From: Bacteroides sp. MSB163 | Lineage (GTDB): Bacteria; Bacteroidota; Bacteroidia; Bacteroidales; Bacteroidaceae | Length of the DNA stretch: 64,000 nt | NCBI RefSeq assembly: GCF_036416795.1 | Contig: NZ_CP143867.1 | Coordinates: forward strand, 5,510,001-5,574,000 | Reading direction: 5' to 3' | Shown: positions 44,454-54,445 of the stretch, piece after piece | Layout of the letters: every line of letters begins with the position of its first letter | Numbering within the stretch: the stretch's first letter is position 1 | Program-made: the position numbers and the translations under genes | The notes under the pieces: generated by a model | What the model was told of the DNA's origin: nothing | The model's input: only the letters and a program-made list of their open reading frames with translations | Databases searched by the model: none

Positions 44454-46298
44454 ATGAAGACAAGAAAATGGCCGGTACCCATTCTGGTGGCATTTACAGT
44501 CCTTTCATTTTGGGCCTGCGAAGATTGGGGGCAAATGGATCCTCCGGCAGGAAATCAGAAAAATCCCAAATTAGAGCAAGTCGCGAAGATTACTTTTGAG
44601 GATAAAGATTTTGATCCTCAAAGCCTCAACTATTATGCCTACGAAGGCGGAGACATAGCTGAGATTAAAGATGACGATGTACATGGCAAAGTTCTTCACC
44701 TACCTGACGGTTATGCCCGTATGTTCAATCCACTAAATAATGTGGAAGTACAGAATGGCGTATCACTGACATTCTGGGTGAAGCAGGCACTCCGCATCGA
44801 TGAAGAAACGGAAGAAGAGTTAGAGCCAGATTTGGCAGGTGCCCTCTTTTCTTTCCAAAACAGCAACGGCACACAGCGCATGTTTCTCACCTCCAACGGC
44901 TGGCTGAAGTATGAAGGTGTGGATGGTGATTACGAGGTCAACAACCCCGAAACGAACAAAGTATCCAAAAATCCATTGCTGCTACCTGCCGGAGAATGGC
45001 ACTACATGGCCATTACTATCCGCAATGACGGTTATAGCATCTATGTGGATGGCAAACAACGTATCGATAAAACTGTAGAGAAATCAAACTTTGACTTCGG
45101 AAAGATTGTACAGTTCATGGCCAGTACACCTTATATATATATAGGTTATGGTTCAGATACTCCCACTCAAGAAATGTGGATAGATGATATCGCAATTTAC
45201 CGCAATCAAATTACCGACAGCCAATGCCAAATGCCGAACATAGGAGAGGGAGCATTCGAATATCTTGTGGGCGACCCCATCATCACTGTAGGTGCAGAAG
45301 ATAATTCAGCAGCTTGGTGGACAGTATTCTCCAATTATTTCAGGATGCCCGCCGACGGCAACATGAAATTCAAATTCACCAACTACACCAGCGGTGCTGG
45401 CAACTGGAACAACTGGTGCTTCTGTCTCTGTACCGATGCCGAGCGGGATGGCAATGGTTATGCCGAATACTTTGTTATCCGCTCCGACCTTTACGGATGG
45501 GGTGACAGTTATGCCTCAGGTACATGGACTAATGAGGGCTACGGTGACTGGGATGCATTCCGTGCTGACATGCAAGGTGCAGAAGTGACTGTAACTGTCC
45601 AACGCAACGGAGCAACGGCAACTGTAGAGGCAGTAGCCAAAGCCATCAACGGCAACGTATACAAAGAAACTTTCACCACCACTTGCGGTGACGGTACACA
45701 AGTAGTCCGCGGCTTCTTTATAATGGACGGCTCACACATAGTATTCGACACTGAAGAAACCGCAGCGTTGACCACAGTGCCACTGACAAAGACTACTATT
45801 GGTGCCGAAGACTGTTCGTCTGCCTGGTGGACGGAATTCTCAGACTATTTCCAGATCCCCGTCGGACAGAATCTGCATCTCGAATTCGAGAACCATACCA
45901 ATGGCACCGGCAACTGGAACAACTGGAATCTCTGCCTCTGTACCGATGCCGAGCGGAATGGCAATGGTTATGCCGAATACTTCGTCATCCGTTCCGATCT
46001 TTACGGATGGGGTGACAGTTATGCCTCGGGTACATGGACCAGCGAGGGTTACGGTGACTGGGATGCTTTCCGTACCGACATGGAAGGAGCCACAGTAGTC
46101 ATCGACATCCAGCGTAACGGTGCTACGGTAACCACTACTGCGGTAGCTACCAGCAAAAATGGCAATATATATAAAGAAGCTTTTGTGACAGACTGCGGTG
46201 ATGGAAACCAGACAGTACGGGCATTCCTTATCGTGGATGGAGCTCATCTCAAGATGGATAATTCAAATTGCTATCTGTACACTCCGTTATTCAAGTAA
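44454..46298 (+). CDS. Surface glycan-binding lipoprotein with duplicated domain
   Basis: 614-residue lipoprotein (Cys22 in FWACEDWG, with acidic residues after the cysteine). Residues about 40-265 form a LamG/concanavalin-like domain (VSLTFWVKQ, GEWHYMAITIRNDGYSIYVDGK, MWIDDIAIYRN). Two tandem copies of a domain of about 165 residues follow, starting near 276 and 446 with an offset of exactly 170 residues. Both share NWNNW, LCTDAER, GYAEYFVIRSDLYGWGDSY and EGYGDWDAFR. The tryptophan-rich repeats suggest sugar binding. It is first in the arabinan operon, a position typical for SusE/F-like surface binding proteins. No catalytic residues are apparent. The duplication is also visible at DNA level. 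Confidence 0.88.
   Translation: MKTRKWPVPILVAFTVLSFWACEDWGQMDPPAGNQKNPKLEQVAKITFEDKDFDPQSLNYYAYEGGDIAEIKDDDVHGKVLHLPDGYARMFNPLNNVEVQNGVSLTFWVKQALRIDEETEEELEPDLAGALFSFQNSNGTQRMFLTSNGWLKYEGVDGDYEVNNPETNKVSKNPLLLPAGEWHYMAITIRNDGYSIYVDGKQRIDKTVEKSNFDFGKIVQFMASTPYIYIGYGSDTPTQEMWIDDIAIYRNQITDSQCQMPNIGEGAFEYLVGDPIITVGAEDNSAAWWTVFSNYFRMPADGNMKFKFTNYTSGAGNWNNWCFCLCTDAERDGNGYAEYFVIRSDLYGWGDSYASGTWTNEGYGDWDAFRADMQGAEVTVTVQRNGATATVEAVAKAINGNVYKETFTTTCGDGTQVVRGFFIMDGSHIVFDTEETAALTTVPLTKTTIGAEDCSSAWWTEFSDYFQIPVGQNLHLEFENHTNGTGNWNNWNLCLCTDAERNGNGYAEYFVIRSDLYGWGDSYASGTWTSEGYGDWDAFRTDMEGATVVIDIQRNGATVTTTAVATSKNGNIYKEAFVTDCGDGNQTVRAFLIVDGAHLKMDNSNCYLYTPLFK
45429..46065 (+). repeat. Direct DNA repeat within glycan-binding-protein gene
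   Basis: The stretch 45429-45555 recurs with only scattered substitutions at 45939-46065, an offset of 510 bp. It encodes the most conserved block of the tandem protein domains. Such near-identity at DNA level points to recent duplication or gene conversion and allows copy-number change by recombination. Confidence 0.75.
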
Positions 46299-46323
46299 TA
46301 ACCTCTATAAACAAGAATATATT

Positions 46324-49300
46324 ATGGACAATAAAACAATCACAATATCAACAGCCCCACGCTTGGCGAGTATGCTGCTGGCATTCGTCTTCCTACTGGC
46401 AGGACAAATGCTGTTCGCCCAGTCAAAGCAAGTTACAGGTGTCATAAAAGACGTCACCGGAGAAACTGTCATAGGTGCCAGCGTAGTTGAAAAAGGTACT
46501 ACTAATGGTACTATAACAGATTTTGACGGAAACTTCAAATTAACAGTAGGCGACAAAGCCGTATTGCAAATCTCTTTCGTCGGTTATCAGACGCAAGAAA
46601 TCAACACGGCAGGCAAGACTTCTTTTGTCGTGACATTGAAAGAAGACTCAGAGATGCTGGAAGAAGTTGTGGTAGTAGGATATGGCGCACAGAAAAAGGA
46701 AAGTGTTGTGGGAGCTATCTCGCAAGTATCTTCCAAGGAGTTGCTCCAATCTCCTGCCGCCAACGTATCCCAAGCCATTGCCGGTAAAATATCAGGTGTC
46801 ATCACATCACAGACTTCCGGCGCTCCCGGTTCGGATGATACACAAATCTATATCCGTGGTCGTGCTACATTTGCCGGTGATGCCCAACCGCTTGTATTGG
46901 TAGATGGCGTGGAACGTGAATTCTCACAGATAGCCCCGGACGATATTGAAACTATTTCAGTATTGAAAGATGCTTCGGCAACAGCCGTTTATGGTGTACG
47001 TGGCGCAAACGGCGTTATGTTGATTACGACCAAACGTGGTAGAGAACAGAAACCTGAAGTAAGCCTGACCGCCAACTGGCAGATACAAAGCCCAACGCGC
47101 ACGGATACTTACCTGAACTCTTACCAGTCTGTCAGCCTGCTGGAAGAAGCCCTCGCCAACGACGGACTTCCTTCACAATTCTCCGCCAACGACCTGGAAA
47201 TGTATCGCAGATCGGTTGCCGGCGAATTGAGCGGCTTAGAGGCAATGCTATATCCCAATGTAGACTGGTATGATGAGGTATTGAAGAGTTCTTCTCCCGC
47301 ACAACGTTATAACGTCAGTGTACGTGGCGGTACAAAGCGTATGCGCTATTATGCTTCCGGTGAACTATACGACCAAAAAGGGTTGATTAAGAATTTGAGT
47401 AATGACAAATATGGCAATTCTTCAAGCCCAAGCTTCCGTCGTTATGCATTCCGCGCTAATATGGACTTGTTCCTGACGAAAGATCTGACTTTCTCTGTCA
47501 ACTTCGGTACTCGTTTTGAAGAACGTAAGGGTTCCAATACGACTGAAAGATCTGATTATAGCCAGATATTCTATGAAATGAACCACACCCCCGGATGGCT
47601 TTTCCCCGTATCTACAGTAGTACAAAACGGTGAAAGACAGGAAACCATCTATGGCGGTAGCTCACAGTATCAGAAAAACATCGTAGCATCCCTGGCCAAA
47701 GGCGGATATTATAAAGCTACGAATACCATCAATGAAACCAACTTCATCCTTGATTACAAGATGGACTGGCTGACTGAAGGATTAAGCGTAAAGGGTATGG
47801 CTTCATTCGACTATAACTCCTACGACAAAACCCTTTACCAGGCCACTTTCGCCACTTACGAGCTGAACAACCGCGATGATTTCGGAAATATCGATGCTTA
47901 CAACCGCTTCGATGCTGATGGCGAATTAGCAGGTAGCAAAGATTCTTACACAATCTATAAGCTTTACATGGAAGCGCAAATCAACTATGCTCGCAAGTTC
48001 GGCAGACATGATGTAACAGCTATGGTGCTCTACAATCAAAATGACTATCGCTACAGAGCTGATCTTGCCAAGCGTTATCAAGGTCTTGTAGGTCGTGCCA
48101 CCTATGGCTACGACGATCGTTATCTGGCAGAGGTTAACTTCGGTTACAACGGTTCAGAAAACTTCATGAAAGGCAAACGTTTCGGTTTCTTCCCCGCTTT
48201 CTCTTTAGGTTGGCGCATCAGTAATGAATCTTTCATGGAGAGTACTAAGGAGTGGCTAAACAATCTGAAGTTGCGTGCTTCTTACGGTCAGGTAGGTAAC
48301 GATGTATATACCGTAGGCGGAGTGGCACAACGCTTCCTCTATGAAGAGAAATGGAGCCAGATCAGCAATGACTATATTTTCGGCACCAGTGGTAAGTCCG
48401 GCATCTACGAAACTCAATATCCTAACTATGCCGTTACTTGGGAGCGTGCCCACAAGTACAATATCGGTTTGGAGTTCGGATTGTGGAACGGATTGCTGAA
48501 CGGTAACATCGACCTTTTCTATGAAAAGCGTAACGATATCCTGACCAACTATCTGACGCGCCCGGAATGGGTAGGCGTAACAATGGCTGCCGGTAACTTG
48601 GGTGAAACCGTAAACAGCGGTTTCGAGATTGAGTTAAAGCACAACAACCGTATCGGCGAAGACTTTTCATACAACGTCGGCCTGACATTCTCTCATGCCA
48701 AGAATGAAATTAAGAACATGGACGAGCCCGCACTGAAAACAGACTATCGCAAGCGCGAAGGTCATCCTATCGGTCAGTACTACGGACTGGTATGCGACGG
48801 CTTCGTAACTGCCGCCGACGTGGCTGATCCTAATTTCCCGACATCAACCTTTGGTAATGTACAGGTAGGCGATTTGAAATATCGCGATATGAATAATGAT
48901 GGTTTTATTGACGAACGAGACGAAACATTCATCGGCTATAGCGATGTGCCCGAAAACACATATGCACTCACCTTGGGATGCAATTACAAAGGTATCGGTT
49001 TCAGCGTAATGTTCCAAGGCGTCGATCACGTAAGCCGTTATTATGATGCAGAAGCTATGTATGCCTTCGTCAGTGGCGGTAAAGTGAAAGAACACCATCT
49101 GGATCGTTGGAATCCTACTAAATCGGAATCCGAGAATTTGGCAAGTGCCAAATATCCATTGCTGCACTACGATAGTTACGGTGACCACAACCAGCGCCAG
49201 AACTCCTTCTTCCTGAAGAACGGTGCTTTCATGCGTCTGAAGAACATTGAGTTGAGCTATACATTGCCTGCCAAATGGGTAGAAAAAGTAGGCATGAGTG

Positions 49301-49437
49301 ACTGCCGCCTCTACGTAAACGGTAACAACCTCATCACTTGGGATCATCTGGATGATCTGTGTGACCCGGAAAGTAACGGTTCCAACCGCTATCCGATTAT
49401 GAAGACTGTGAACTTTGGTGTAAACATTAAATTCTGA
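46324..49437 (+). CDS. SusC-like TonB-dependent transporter (arabinan pair 1)
   Basis: 1037-residue outer-membrane importer. The frame is open from 46198, inside the upstream gene, but the Met at 46324 starts the signal region (RLASMLLAFVFLLAGQMLFAQ) and lies 25 bp after the preceding stop. Order: carboxypeptidase-regulatory-like domain (VTGVIKDVTGETVIGASVVEKG); linker LEEVVVVGYG; plug (IYIRGRATF, LVLVDGVERE, YGVRGANGVMLITTKRG); beta-barrel ending FGVNIKF. Its stop is 4 bp before the SusD partner. It should import arabinan oligosaccharides. Confidence 0.96.
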   Translation: MDNKTITISTAPRLASMLLAFVFLLAGQMLFAQSKQVTGVIKDVTGETVIGASVVEKGTTNGTITDFDGNFKLTVGDKAVLQISFVGYQTQEINTAGKTSFVVTLKEDSEMLEEVVVVGYGAQKKESVVGAISQVSSKELLQSPAANVSQAIAGKISGVITSQTSGAPGSDDTQIYIRGRATFAGDAQPLVLVDGVEREFSQIAPDDIETISVLKDASATAVYGVRGANGVMLITTKRGREQKPEVSLTANWQIQSPTRTDTYLNSYQSVSLLEEALANDGLPSQFSANDLEMYRRSVAGELSGLEAMLYPNVDWYDEVLKSSSPAQRYNVSVRGGTKRMRYYASGELYDQKGLIKNLSNDKYGNSSSPSFRRYAFRANMDLFLTKDLTFSVNFGTRFEERKGSNTTERSDYSQIFYEMNHTPGWLFPVSTVVQNGERQETIYGGSSQYQKNIVASLAKGGYYKATNTINETNFILDYKMDWLTEGLSVKGMASFDYNSYDKTLYQATFATYELNNRDDFGNIDAYNRFDADGELAGSKDSYTIYKLYMEAQINYARKFGRHDVTAMVLYNQNDYRYRADLAKRYQGLVGRATYGYDDRYLAEVNFGYNGSENFMKGKRFGFFPAFSLGWRISNESFMESTKEWLNNLKLRASYGQVGNDVYTVGGVAQRFLYEEKWSQISNDYIFGTSGKSGIYETQYPNYAVTWERAHKYNIGLEFGLWNGLLNGNIDLFYEKRNDILTNYLTRPEWVGVTMAAGNLGETVNSGFEIELKHNNRIGEDFSYNVGLTFSHAKNEIKNMDEPALKTDYRKREGHPIGQYYGLVCDGFVTAADVADPNFPTSTFGNVQVGDLKYRDMNNDGFIDERDETFIGYSDVPENTYALTLGCNYKGIGFSVMFQGVDHVSRYYDAEAMYAFVSGGKVKEHHLDRWNPTKSESENLASAKYPLLHYDSYGDHNQRQNSFFLKNGAFMRLKNIELSYTLPAKWVEKVGMSDCRLYVNGNNLITWDHLDDLCDPESNGSNRYPIMKTVNFGVNIKF

Positions 49438-49441
49438 TAAA

Positions 49442-51196
49442 ATGAAGAAGACATTATTATATGGCATATTTGCCCTGAGCATCGCCTCTGCCACACTTAC
49501 TTCCTGCGAAGATATGTTTGGAGGCTTCCTTGACAAGCAGCCCAGTAATGAGTTGACGGGCGAAGAAGTATTCAGCGACTGGAACCTGATGTTACAGTTC
49601 CATTACGATACCTACAACTTTCTGCGCCACGGTGCCTGCCGCATCAATAATTCATGGCTGGATGCCGCTACAGACCTGGCAGAAACCAGTTACGCGACCG
49701 GTGGCGTGCGTACTACATTCAACATAGGTAATTATTACGGCAGCGGTGGCGCATCCGAACTAAGCGGTACTTGGGAACATTATTACCGTGGTATTCGCAA
49801 ATGCAACATGATACTTACGCGCATAGAAAGCGTCCCCAAAAATATAGACCTGAAAGAAGATGAGTATATCAAACACAAAACTTATATCATCTCTGAAGCG
49901 CGTTTCTTGCGTGCTTGGTTCTATTGGGAACTCTTCCTGCGTTACGGTCCTATTCCTATAGTAACGGAGGTACTCGACCCTAATGGTGATTTATTGAGTA
50001 ATTATACAACCCGTCCAAGTATAAAGGAATACGTTGTTGACTTTGTTCTAAAAGAACTGAGCGAATGTGAAGAAGGCCTGATGGTTTATAAAGACGCTTC
50101 AGACCAAGATGTTGCAGGACGTATCGGACAACCTATGGCTCGCGCGCTTTATAGCCGTATTATGCTGTATATGGCAAGCCCGCGCTACAGTAGCGAATCA
50201 AGCATCACGTGGCAACAGGCAGCCGATGCAGCAAAAGGTTTCATCGAAACCTACGGCGGTAACTACTCGTTGATGCAAGGTACGGACTCAAAGACAGCAT
50301 TAACCAATGCCTGGTTATTGACTCCATATGAAGAAAGCAATAAAGAAATGATTTTCTATCGCAATGATGGAACCATCTCATGGAATAACATTCGCTATGA
50401 TGTCCCGGTAGGTGAAGGAGGCAGTGGTGGTCTCTGCCCGTCCCAAAACCTAATAGACATGTATGACATGATTGACGGTAGTTCTCCTTTTCAGGAGTAC
50501 GACGAAACCGGAGCCCCAGTTTATAACGGGGTTAATCCGAGCATCAACGCCGCAAGTGGTTACAGCGATGCCAACATGTGGGCTAATCGCGACGGACGTC
50601 TGGCAGCTTCCATTCTTTATAATGGCGTATCCTGGGGGAATGGTGTAATCAATGTTGTCAAGGGACAGCGTGATAATCCTGTAGGAAATGCTAACGCTAC
50701 CCCGACCGGCTATTATGTACGCAAATACATGCCGGAAACCATCCTGAGTGCAAACCATAGCGGTAATTCACGTCGTCTCTGGACTATCATCCGCTATGCG
50801 GAAATTCTGCTGAATTATGCCGAAGCACTGAATGAAGTGCAAGGTCCTTGTAAGGAAGTATACGACCAACTCGACCTGATTCGGCATCGCGCAGGCATCA
50901 CCGGCAATGTTGCCGACCGTACAGATCTGAACACCAAAGAGAAGATGCGCAACTTCATCCGCAAAGAACGCACGGTAGAATTGGCATTCGAAGAACATCG
51001 CGCATGGGACGTACGCCGCTGGAATGTAGCGGAAGAGGCATTGGGACGCAATATCATCGGTATCGATGTAGCTGCCAATGGAACCATCACCCGCAAAGTG
51101 GCCCAAAAACGCGTGTTCCAAAAGAAGATGTACCTCTATCCTATCCCTGAAGGTGAATACTGGAAAACAGGAATTGAAAACAATCCGGAATGGTAA
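49442..51196 (+). CDS. SusD/RagB-like glycan-binding lipoprotein (arabinan pair 1)
   Basis: 584-residue surface lipoprotein (lipobox LTSC, Cys22, followed by Glu-Asp). Typical elements are ARFLRAWFYWELFLRYG near residue 155, RYAEILLNYAEALNEV near residue 450, and RTVELAFEEHRAWDVRRW near residue 510. It ends NPEW, a slight variant of the usual NPGWE. It follows its SusC after 4 bp and precedes the next SusC by 21 bp. Confidence 0.95.
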   Translation: MKKTLLYGIFALSIASATLTSCEDMFGGFLDKQPSNELTGEEVFSDWNLMLQFHYDTYNFLRHGACRINNSWLDAATDLAETSYATGGVRTTFNIGNYYGSGGASELSGTWEHYYRGIRKCNMILTRIESVPKNIDLKEDEYIKHKTYIISEARFLRAWFYWELFLRYGPIPIVTEVLDPNGDLLSNYTTRPSIKEYVVDFVLKELSECEEGLMVYKDASDQDVAGRIGQPMARALYSRIMLYMASPRYSSESSITWQQAADAAKGFIETYGGNYSLMQGTDSKTALTNAWLLTPYEESNKEMIFYRNDGTISWNNIRYDVPVGEGGSGGLCPSQNLIDMYDMIDGSSPFQEYDETGAPVYNGVNPSINAASGYSDANMWANRDGRLAASILYNGVSWGNGVINVVKGQRDNPVGNANATPTGYYVRKYMPETILSANHSGNSRRLWTIIRYAEILLNYAEALNEVQGPCKEVYDQLDLIRHRAGITGNVADRTDLNTKEKMRNFIRKERTVELAFEEHRAWDVRRWNVAEEALGRNIIGIDVAANGTITRKVAQKRVFQKKMYLYPIPEGEYWKTGIENNPEW

Positions 51197-51217
51197 TCCT
51201 TAAATCAACTATAGAAT

Positions 51218-54200
51218 ATGTATAATTTGAATCATATCATAAAGAAAATGACCGGAGCAGGCAAAGCCTTGCTGCTGGTAACTTTACTCTTTGCCACCGG
51301 CGCTGTCTGGGCACAGAACACACAGACGTTGAAAGGCCGTATTGTGGACACGGAAGGCAATCCTATTGCCGGAGCCGTGGTGAATGTAGCCGAAGAAAGC
51401 CGCATCGTCCTCTCCGACGAGAACGGGTACTTCAGTTTGAAGAATGTAAGAGCGTCGGATGAAATATGCATCAGCAGCGTGGGATATAAAAATGCACAAG
51501 TAGCGGTAGACTTTAATGAAGGTTTCAAGATTGAACTGGAATCAGACCTTGACGAATACCTCCACACCACCCCTGTGGCATTCGGGCGCAAAGCCAAAAA
51601 GCTGGTTACCGAATCAACCTCTGTAGTAACCGGTGAAGAATTGCAAAAGCATCCTATCACAGTGCTTCAGAATGCATTCACCTCTACCGTTACCGGTATG
51701 GAAACTTACGAATGGTCCAGTGAACCGGGATGGACGGAAACAGCCATGTATATCCGTGGTATCCGTACCATGAATACCGGTGCACGTGCCCCGCTGGTTA
51801 TGGTGGATAATATGGAACGTGACCTTTCTTTCCTCGACGCGTTCCCTATTGAGAACATCACCATCCTGAAAGATGCTGCCGCCACTGCAATTTACGGCAT
51901 GCGCGGTGCCAATGGTGCAATCCTGGTAACTACCAAACGCGGTAGTGCGGGAAAGACGAATATCGACTTCACGCAGGAGGTAGGTTTCCAGATGTTGAGT
52001 AACAAAATGGAAAACCAGAATTCTTATAACATGGCTCTGACACGCAACCGGGTGAAATATTTGGATGGTCAGGATCCCATGTACACCGACGAACAGATTG
52101 AAATGTACCGCCGCGTATGCAACGGAGAAACACTGGAAGGTATCGATCAATACAGATACTTCAATACCAGTTGGGCCGACGAACTTTATCGCGAAACAGC
52201 TCCTATGTACAAGACTAACCTGCAAATCAGTGGTGGTAACGAACGTGCCCGCTATTATGTTTCATTCTCTTACCTCCGTCAGGAAGGCATGTGGAATGAC
52301 AAGTGGACTAATTACAACGAGAACTACAACACCGGTCATACATTGAACCGCTGGAACTTACGTTCGAACATCGATATTGATGTAACCAAGCACCTCAACG
52401 TATCTCTTGACTTAGGTGGACGTATCGACAACATTACCCAGCCCACAGAAGGTGTGTTCAATTTAACTACATTTGGAGTTGTCGAAGCCAATCCGATGGA
52501 ACCGGTATTCACACCGAATGGTCAGATCTACGCCTCCAGTACCGCTAACAATGCAGGTCGCTACCTCGCCGCTTCGGGTCAGGAAAAGAACCGTCGTCGT
52601 AATTTGTATTCTACATTGAACGTCAACGGTGATTTAAGCCCCATATTGAAAGGTCTGAAAGTGAATGCAACCATTAGTTTTGACTCCTATGAAACGTTCG
52701 AATCCACTCAAAGGAACAGTGTAAATTCATATAACTATGATTATATGAATATGGATGTAACCGATCCGTCACAATTCAAATATACGCAGTACACCACGTA
52801 TTCCGCATTGAGTGATCCGACTCCTAACCAGCGTGAGTTCTACTACAATCTGAACTTGATGGGAGGTTTAGGTTACAGCAACAAATTCGGTCAACACACC
52901 GTTGAAGCCCGCGCATTCGCTCGCGCTTACCGTAACCAATCGAACGGATATGCATCTTCCAACCGTTATCTTTCATACAACGGACAAGTAACTTACGACT
53001 ACGCCAACCGTTATATCTTCTCTGGAAACATCTCACGCATGGGTTGTGATAATTTCAGGGAAGACCAACGTTGGGGAACTTTCTACGGTGCATCCGCAGG
53101 TTGGGTAGCTTCCGAAGAGCCTTGGCTGAAAAATAAAAATATCAACCTCTTGAAACTTCGCGCTTCTTACGGTCGTGCCGGACAATCCACCACAGGCGGA
53201 GGTCGTTACGCTTATCAAAATACGTATGGTTCCGCTACCGGTTACGGTTTTGGATATTCCGGTTCTTACATCAACGGATTTGCGGAAACAATGGCTGGTA
53301 ACGCCAATAACAAATGGGAAATCTCGGACATGCTGAATATCGGGTTGGACTTCGACTTCTGGAATAAAAAAATCTATGGTTCGGTAGATGCTTTCCAAGA
53401 ATGGCGTTCTAACATTCTGGTTACTCGCACCAGTGTACCTTCTCTTTTAGGAATCTCCGTAGCAAAAGACTCATACGGAAAAGCTGAAACGAAAGGTTTT
53501 GAAGTTACACTCGGACATCGTCATCATATTGGTGATTTCAACTACTATATTGAAGGTATGTTAACCTACAATACGAATAAGATTACCGAAATGGACGAAA
53601 CAGAACCTAACGTGGAATGGCAACGTAAAACAGGCAACCGTATCTATGACTACACTTCTGTAGCCGGCCTATACGAAAGCTCATTCAACAACGGTGTCGG
53701 CGGTTGGAACCGTTACAAATTCATTCAATGGGCCAGCGACGCCAACCTGATTGCAACCAGCCAGCAGGATGCTATTGACCATCCGGAAAAATATCCGTAT
53801 AATGCAGCCTCCAATGGTGCACAGAAACTCGGTACAGCCGTATTCAAAGATTTAAATGGCGACCGCCAGATTGACTCTAACGACATGATACCGGATACAT
53901 ACACCATTATCCCCGAGTTGATTCCGACCCTTAACTTCGGTTTCGAATGGAAAGGTTTCGATGCCCGTGCCGTATTCACCGCTTATCTGAACCGTGATGT
54001 ATTCTTGTCTCCGGCTGTTGCCTGGTCAGGATGGGGTAATCAAGGTACCCACGAAGTGGTAAAAACATGGGGTTACTATACAGACGATCCGCTTGATCCG
54101 CACAACGTGAATGCAACCTATCCTCGTCCTACTTACGGTAGTTATAATGCCATCGACAGTGACCGCGATACGGGAACTTATCAGAATGACATTTGGATTG

Positions 54201-54427
54201 TAAACGGCAACTTCTTGTCACTCCGCAACGTCGAAGTAGGTTATTCATTACCCAAACGGTTGATTGCAAAGGCCAACCTGACCAAGTGCCGTCTCTACTT
54301 CAGCGGATATAACCTCTGCACATGGAGCAGCGTACCCGATGGTTGTGACCCGGAAAAGCCGATGAGCTACGTATGGTGGTATCCAAAAACCCGGACATTT
54401 ACATTCGGTATAAACATTGGTTTCTAA
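51218..54427 (+). CDS. SusC-like TonB-dependent transporter (arabinan pair 2)
   Basis: 1069-residue outer-membrane importer. A short extension precedes a signal sequence at GKALLLVTLLFATGAVWAQ; an in-frame Met at 51248 is the alternative start. The carboxypeptidase-regulatory-like domain (LKGRIVDTEGNPIAGAVVNV) is followed by a plug with MYIRGIRTMN, LVMVDNMERD and YGMRGANGAILVTTKRG, and a barrel ending FGINIGF. The linker before the plug lacks the common EVVVVGYG and reads TTPVAFGRKAKK. It differs clearly from the first arabinan SusC, so the two pairs probably import different fragments. Confidence 0.95.
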   Translation: MYNLNHIIKKMTGAGKALLLVTLLFATGAVWAQNTQTLKGRIVDTEGNPIAGAVVNVAEESRIVLSDENGYFSLKNVRASDEICISSVGYKNAQVAVDFNEGFKIELESDLDEYLHTTPVAFGRKAKKLVTESTSVVTGEELQKHPITVLQNAFTSTVTGMETYEWSSEPGWTETAMYIRGIRTMNTGARAPLVMVDNMERDLSFLDAFPIENITILKDAAATAIYGMRGANGAILVTTKRGSAGKTNIDFTQEVGFQMLSNKMENQNSYNMALTRNRVKYLDGQDPMYTDEQIEMYRRVCNGETLEGIDQYRYFNTSWADELYRETAPMYKTNLQISGGNERARYYVSFSYLRQEGMWNDKWTNYNENYNTGHTLNRWNLRSNIDIDVTKHLNVSLDLGGRIDNITQPTEGVFNLTTFGVVEANPMEPVFTPNGQIYASSTANNAGRYLAASGQEKNRRRNLYSTLNVNGDLSPILKGLKVNATISFDSYETFESTQRNSVNSYNYDYMNMDVTDPSQFKYTQYTTYSALSDPTPNQREFYYNLNLMGGLGYSNKFGQHTVEARAFARAYRNQSNGYASSNRYLSYNGQVTYDYANRYIFSGNISRMGCDNFREDQRWGTFYGASAGWVASEEPWLKNKNINLLKLRASYGRAGQSTTGGGRYAYQNTYGSATGYGFGYSGSYINGFAETMAGNANNKWEISDMLNIGLDFDFWNKKIYGSVDAFQEWRSNILVTRTSVPSLLGISVAKDSYGKAETKGFEVTLGHRHHIGDFNYYIEGMLTYNTNKITEMDETEPNVEWQRKTGNRIYDYTSVAGLYESSFNNGVGGWNRYKFIQWASDANLIATSQQDAIDHPEKYPYNAASNGAQKLGTAVFKDLNGDRQIDSNDMIPDTYTIIPELIPTLNFGFEWKGFDARAVFTAYLNRDVFLSPAVAWSGWGNQGTHEVVKTWGYYTDDPLDPHNVNATYPRPTYGSYNAIDSDRDTGTYQNDIWIVNGNFLSLRNVEVGYSLPKRLIAKANLTKCRLYFSGYNLCTWSSVPDGCDPEKPMSYVWWYPKTRTFTFGINIGF

Positions 54428-54445
54428 TATGAAAAACAGAGAAAT

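Noticed and set aside
46198..46323. Upstream extension of the SusC frame into the glycan-binding-protein gene
   Set aside because: A 100-bp overlap with a conserved gene is unlikely, and the Met at 46324 begins the signal region with normal spacing.
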